Source: Planctomycetaceae bacterium (GTDB taxonomy: Bacteria; Planctomycetota; Planctomycetia; Pirellulales; Pirellulaceae). Taken from it: a stretch of 50,715 bases of DNA. Made by a program: the position numbers and the translations under genes. The stretch lies in contig PBOG01000092.1 in NCBI GenBank assembly GCA_002724245.1, positions 14,393-65,107 on the forward strand, given 5' to 3'. Shown one piece after another: positions 50,001-50,715 of the stretch. The notes beneath the pieces were generated by a model. It did no database searches. It had not been told where the DNA came from and saw only the letters and a program-made list of their open reading frames with translations. How positions within the stretch are numbered: position 1 is the first letter of the stretch; each line of letters starts with the position of its first letter.

Positions 50001-50715
50001 AATCAATCGCCCACGCTCGGCGATCAAACGCAAACCGTCTGACCAGGTCATGATCCCGGCGACACAGGCCGCTGCATATTGTCCGACGCTATGGCCAAGC
50101 ACCACATCGGGCTGTATGTTCCAACTGTTTAGCAGTTGTGCCAAACCCATTTGCACCGCGAAAGTAGCGGGCTGTGTCCAGTACGTGTTGTTGAGCGCGG
50201 GCTGTGTGGCTACATCATTGAACAAAACGTCGAGCAGTGAATCATCCCGGATTGACTTTAGTTGTTGGTCGCATTGGTCGATGGCTGCACGAAAGACGGG
50301 CTGCGAATCATACAACTGGCGCCCCATGCCGACATACTGTGCGCCTTGGCCGGTAAACTGCCAGGCGACTCGAGGGGACCGGCGCCGGTCACCCATACAG
50401 ATCGGATCAACCGCGTTTCCTCGACCAAGCGATTGCATCAGTCGAATCGCTTTCTCACGTGAGTCGGTCGGGATCGCCGCGCGGAGTTCAAGATGGCTGC
50501 GTGCTACGTTGGTCGTCGAGGCAAAATCAGCGATTGAGACGGAGGCATCTTGCGCAAGTGATTTAGCGTAGGCAGCGGCAAGTTCGAAGAGGGCATCTTC
50601 GTTCTTTGCCGATAGCGTAATGATGGCCGTCTGAGGTCCGTTCGTTGCCACTTTGGTTCGCGGTGTCGTGGCTTGTGGTGTCGTAATTTGTGGTTCGACT
50701 CGGTGGTTTGCCTTG
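44052..50715 (-). CDS. Type I polyketide synthase, N-terminus beyond right edge
   Basis: The frame is open to the right edge; the first 21 codons there read as a KS-AT linker, so the true start and a first KS are outside. From the first visible codon (2220 residues) the order is AT (about 115-460; GHSVG Ser codon 50088-50090; HAFH, malonyl-type), DH (about 475-750; DHDVLNTTVLPG, PPLLDAALH), KR with structural half (about 760-1220; TGGLGKLG, SNYATGNAY), ACP (about 1265-1345; Ser of GLDSL at 46797-46799), KS (about 1375-1800) and a second AT-like region (about 1890-2190). In that KS the active site reads VDTASSSS, so Cys is Ser (codon 46068-46070); EAHGTGT and ISHLEAAG keep the His pair. In the second AT, GHSxG is GYGVG (Ser to Gly, codon 44655-44657), and HAFH is lost. 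No ER or thioesterase is visible. Confidence 0.95.
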   Translation of the reverse strand, partial: KANHRVEPQITTPQATTPRTKVATNGPQTAIITLSAKNEDALFELAAAYAKSLAQDASVSIADFASTTNVARSHLELRAAIPTDSREKAIRLMQSLGRGNAVDPICMGDRRRSPRVAWQFTGQGAQYVGMGRQLYDSQPVFRAAIDQCDQQLKSIRDDSLLDVLFNDVATQPALNNTYWTQPATFAVQMGLAQLLNSWNIQPDVVLGHSVGQYAAACVAGIMTWSDGLRLIAERGRLISELPHDGQMLAVFAPAEAVQKAITHAPGVSLAALNGTHVVISGDAAAISRIEQSFAERTVRTKQLNTSHAFHSHLMDPVLEPFAQFAADVRFHTATMPLVCNVSGQVLPTDKQLDGVYWADHIRQPVSFAPSIAALTELNCELLVELGPQSVLTRMAAANWNPPANTLVSCLQMDRDDNHSLGVAIAQMYAQGITPDFAAMHIEKEWQRVDLPTYPFQRRRFWGPDKPRAAHAEHHTAHPLLGSKVSLAGLPDETRYEGFIDTDSPAWMPDHDVLNTTVLPGAALVEMALQAAGSRIIENVTFEQPIRPTTRMALQSVITKPDVADSGRLHFATYACPATSKNWNRHFACDFVDEQHQRPDPVDRQAIQDRLEETDSPDNFYQKMTSLGLNYGPAFRCIGELHFSDQQVLTHLQSSGDLRGYTIPPPLLDAALHSLAAGLLKSDDGTLFLPVGMARVECFAPIESEAWCVASWNHNEGTTRTADLVLFSESGEVLLRIDGLQVQQVSLAAMRQMSGSGAERLVHELQWKPIRLAATKLEPRNWLVISHDCEQDELQKVFVSQLVDNLREQHHNVSAITLRPDSDFDNEAENAFAFCGRLTANWKRLLDIFSNENSAPQIDGIAWVLGAANDHTESIVPYGVESVLQFVQAMLGRKWRRLPCGLQLITQNAIDTGEDQQLVQPQQTQFWGLGRVVGAEQPEFRCRLLDLCASEMADDNVAALAAEIALTETADNQHAIRRGQLLVPRMTQPKLAPSTGFSSRADGCYLVTGGLGKLGRQVARWLAEHGAQQIVLVSRRQPDKEALAFIESIEQSGCQVVIHAADVGDRDDVESLFGRFGDDLKNLAGVIHAAGVLDDGLLESQTNERFEQVLKPKVAGADLLNELTQDLEIDLFVLYSSAASVLGSPGQSNYATGNAYLDGLAYRRRQLGRPAITINWGPWTEGMADDERVVKRLAVQGITPLEGNDAHAALEQMLASNTVQATVMDVDWRRMRTGPNGDVPAILQELVGAGKKSRAADSALVSKLKQLRGNAQRELLVKTIQDSLQGILSTPDVPDTDRPLIEMGLDSLMAVEFGTELQQMLGDQFNFGPTMLFDHPTITAITDFVLDLVTSDDSNDSPTVNSQPAAPGPADESMVHSAREDIAVVGMSCRFPGARNLDEFWQNLLNGVDSVCDIPNDRWDIDRFYSADRKPGKMYTRRGGFLDDIADFDAAFFNISDQEACWIDPQHRMLLENSYRAMEDAGIPTSPLVDANVGVFMGIMGSDYAFLPTLDDEDIIMGFQGAGLSHSAGVGRISYLFGFEGPSVAVDTASSSSLVAVYQAMRSLQDGNCNLALAGGVNAILAPVNSLLMSKAGLLSPDGRCKSFSKSADGFGRGEGCGVVVLKRLSDAERDGDRVMAVLRGGAVVHNGFSGGITSPNGKAQSRVIDAAIKDARLAPSQIQYLEAHGTGTEYGDPIELGAAVTIYGKGRSKDNPLLVGSVKANISHLEAAGGASGLIKTVLAIHHAVIPTQVQFDEPSPHIPWTRMPVKMVSQTREWPQCERRTAGITALGLAGTNAHLVLSSPVETVETDLLATDSVEPKDRLLVVSARCENALHELSQRYLDYLETHPHTDLDDFCFTIGAGRRHFEHRMALPFNSLADVKGKLEQALGSYDPSVLRSQNGNGSAQNRTTGVKSTQNAGSPQLAWIFGDGFADIRTTLRELIATHPVIAKFVSECDQRLREHSTISGPTASEQTLSLAELITTQDTKHRHNDSLQYLLQASLAKLWQSWGIQPDAVAGYGVGQYTAASVAGCLCFLDAMVLVHERQTLLAGSLGDAEQNAFEKLADQFNYYPPNLPLVCSLSGEVVPVHRSLGGSYWRQQATSEMQLEQSSQALIDLNCQIGLILGPMDESKLLFASGDNAGPFLIRACSRSKDSIDDSLLAILGQLYQQGCNPDFPAVLGNQRKLSLPTYPFQKKRYWITEISRFMEAEETPETKPIHS

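Overview
The window looks like a chromosome segment from a planctomycete, probably a marine or aquatic member of the Pirellulales/Planctomycetales. This is an inference from gene content. The supporting signals are many exported sugar-active or isomerase-like proteins with twin-arginine leaders, a CE15-type esterase, WD40 and TolC lipoprotein genes, a DUF6868-like small membrane protein, a citramalate synthase, and long gaps with genes on both strands. No rRNA, CRISPR array, insertion sequence or complete prophage was seen.

Region 1 (1-4331, minus strand) runs UvrD-like helicase, SIS-domain sugar-phosphate isomerase, ROK-family kinase, then a membrane protein cut by the left edge. Region 2 (4.3-16.7 kb) is mixed. 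It holds a secreted CE15-like esterase, a GNAT acetyltransferase, a TolC-like lipoprotein, a STAS-domain protein, a universal-stress-protein/NhaD-ArsB-type transporter pair, a CoA-binding protein, an S41 (CtpA-like) protease, a fatty acid desaturase and a DUF151 nuclease-like protein. Region 3 (16.8-24.4 kb) holds valS with an unusual four-cysteine insert, cimA, a ThiF/MoeB-like adenylyltransferase and a secreted WD40 protein.

Region 4 (24.5-32.6 kb) contains a type-ISP-like DNA methyltransferase without a helicase or nuclease part, a small membrane protein, a Tat-exported Gfo/Idh/MocA oxidoreductase with a clear terminator, a solitary ClpP-like protein, an amidohydrolase and a divergent Tat-exported sugar-isomerase-like protein. 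Region 5 starts with ssrA (tmRNA) at 32733-33088, with a good promoter and a strong terminator. It continues with a DUF6868-like protein, a GC-rich secreted glycoside-hydrolase-like protein that looks compositionally foreign, and a purple-acid-phosphatase-like protein followed 6 bp later by an endonuclease/exonuclease/phosphatase-family protein (a likely phosphate-ester-degrading pair).

Region 6 (40.5 kb to the right edge, minus strand) is a biosynthetic gene cluster. A multidomain type I polyketide synthase, cut by the right edge, shows AT-DH-KR-ACP followed by a second KS-AT didomain. In that didomain the KS active-site Cys is Ser and the AT nucleophile Ser is Gly. The PKS overlaps by 4 bp the first of two tandem flavin-dependent halogenase paralogues. 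Together these suggest a halogenated or otherwise oxidised polyketide made by an iterative synthase with a catalytically dead terminal didomain. This is the most interesting system in the window.
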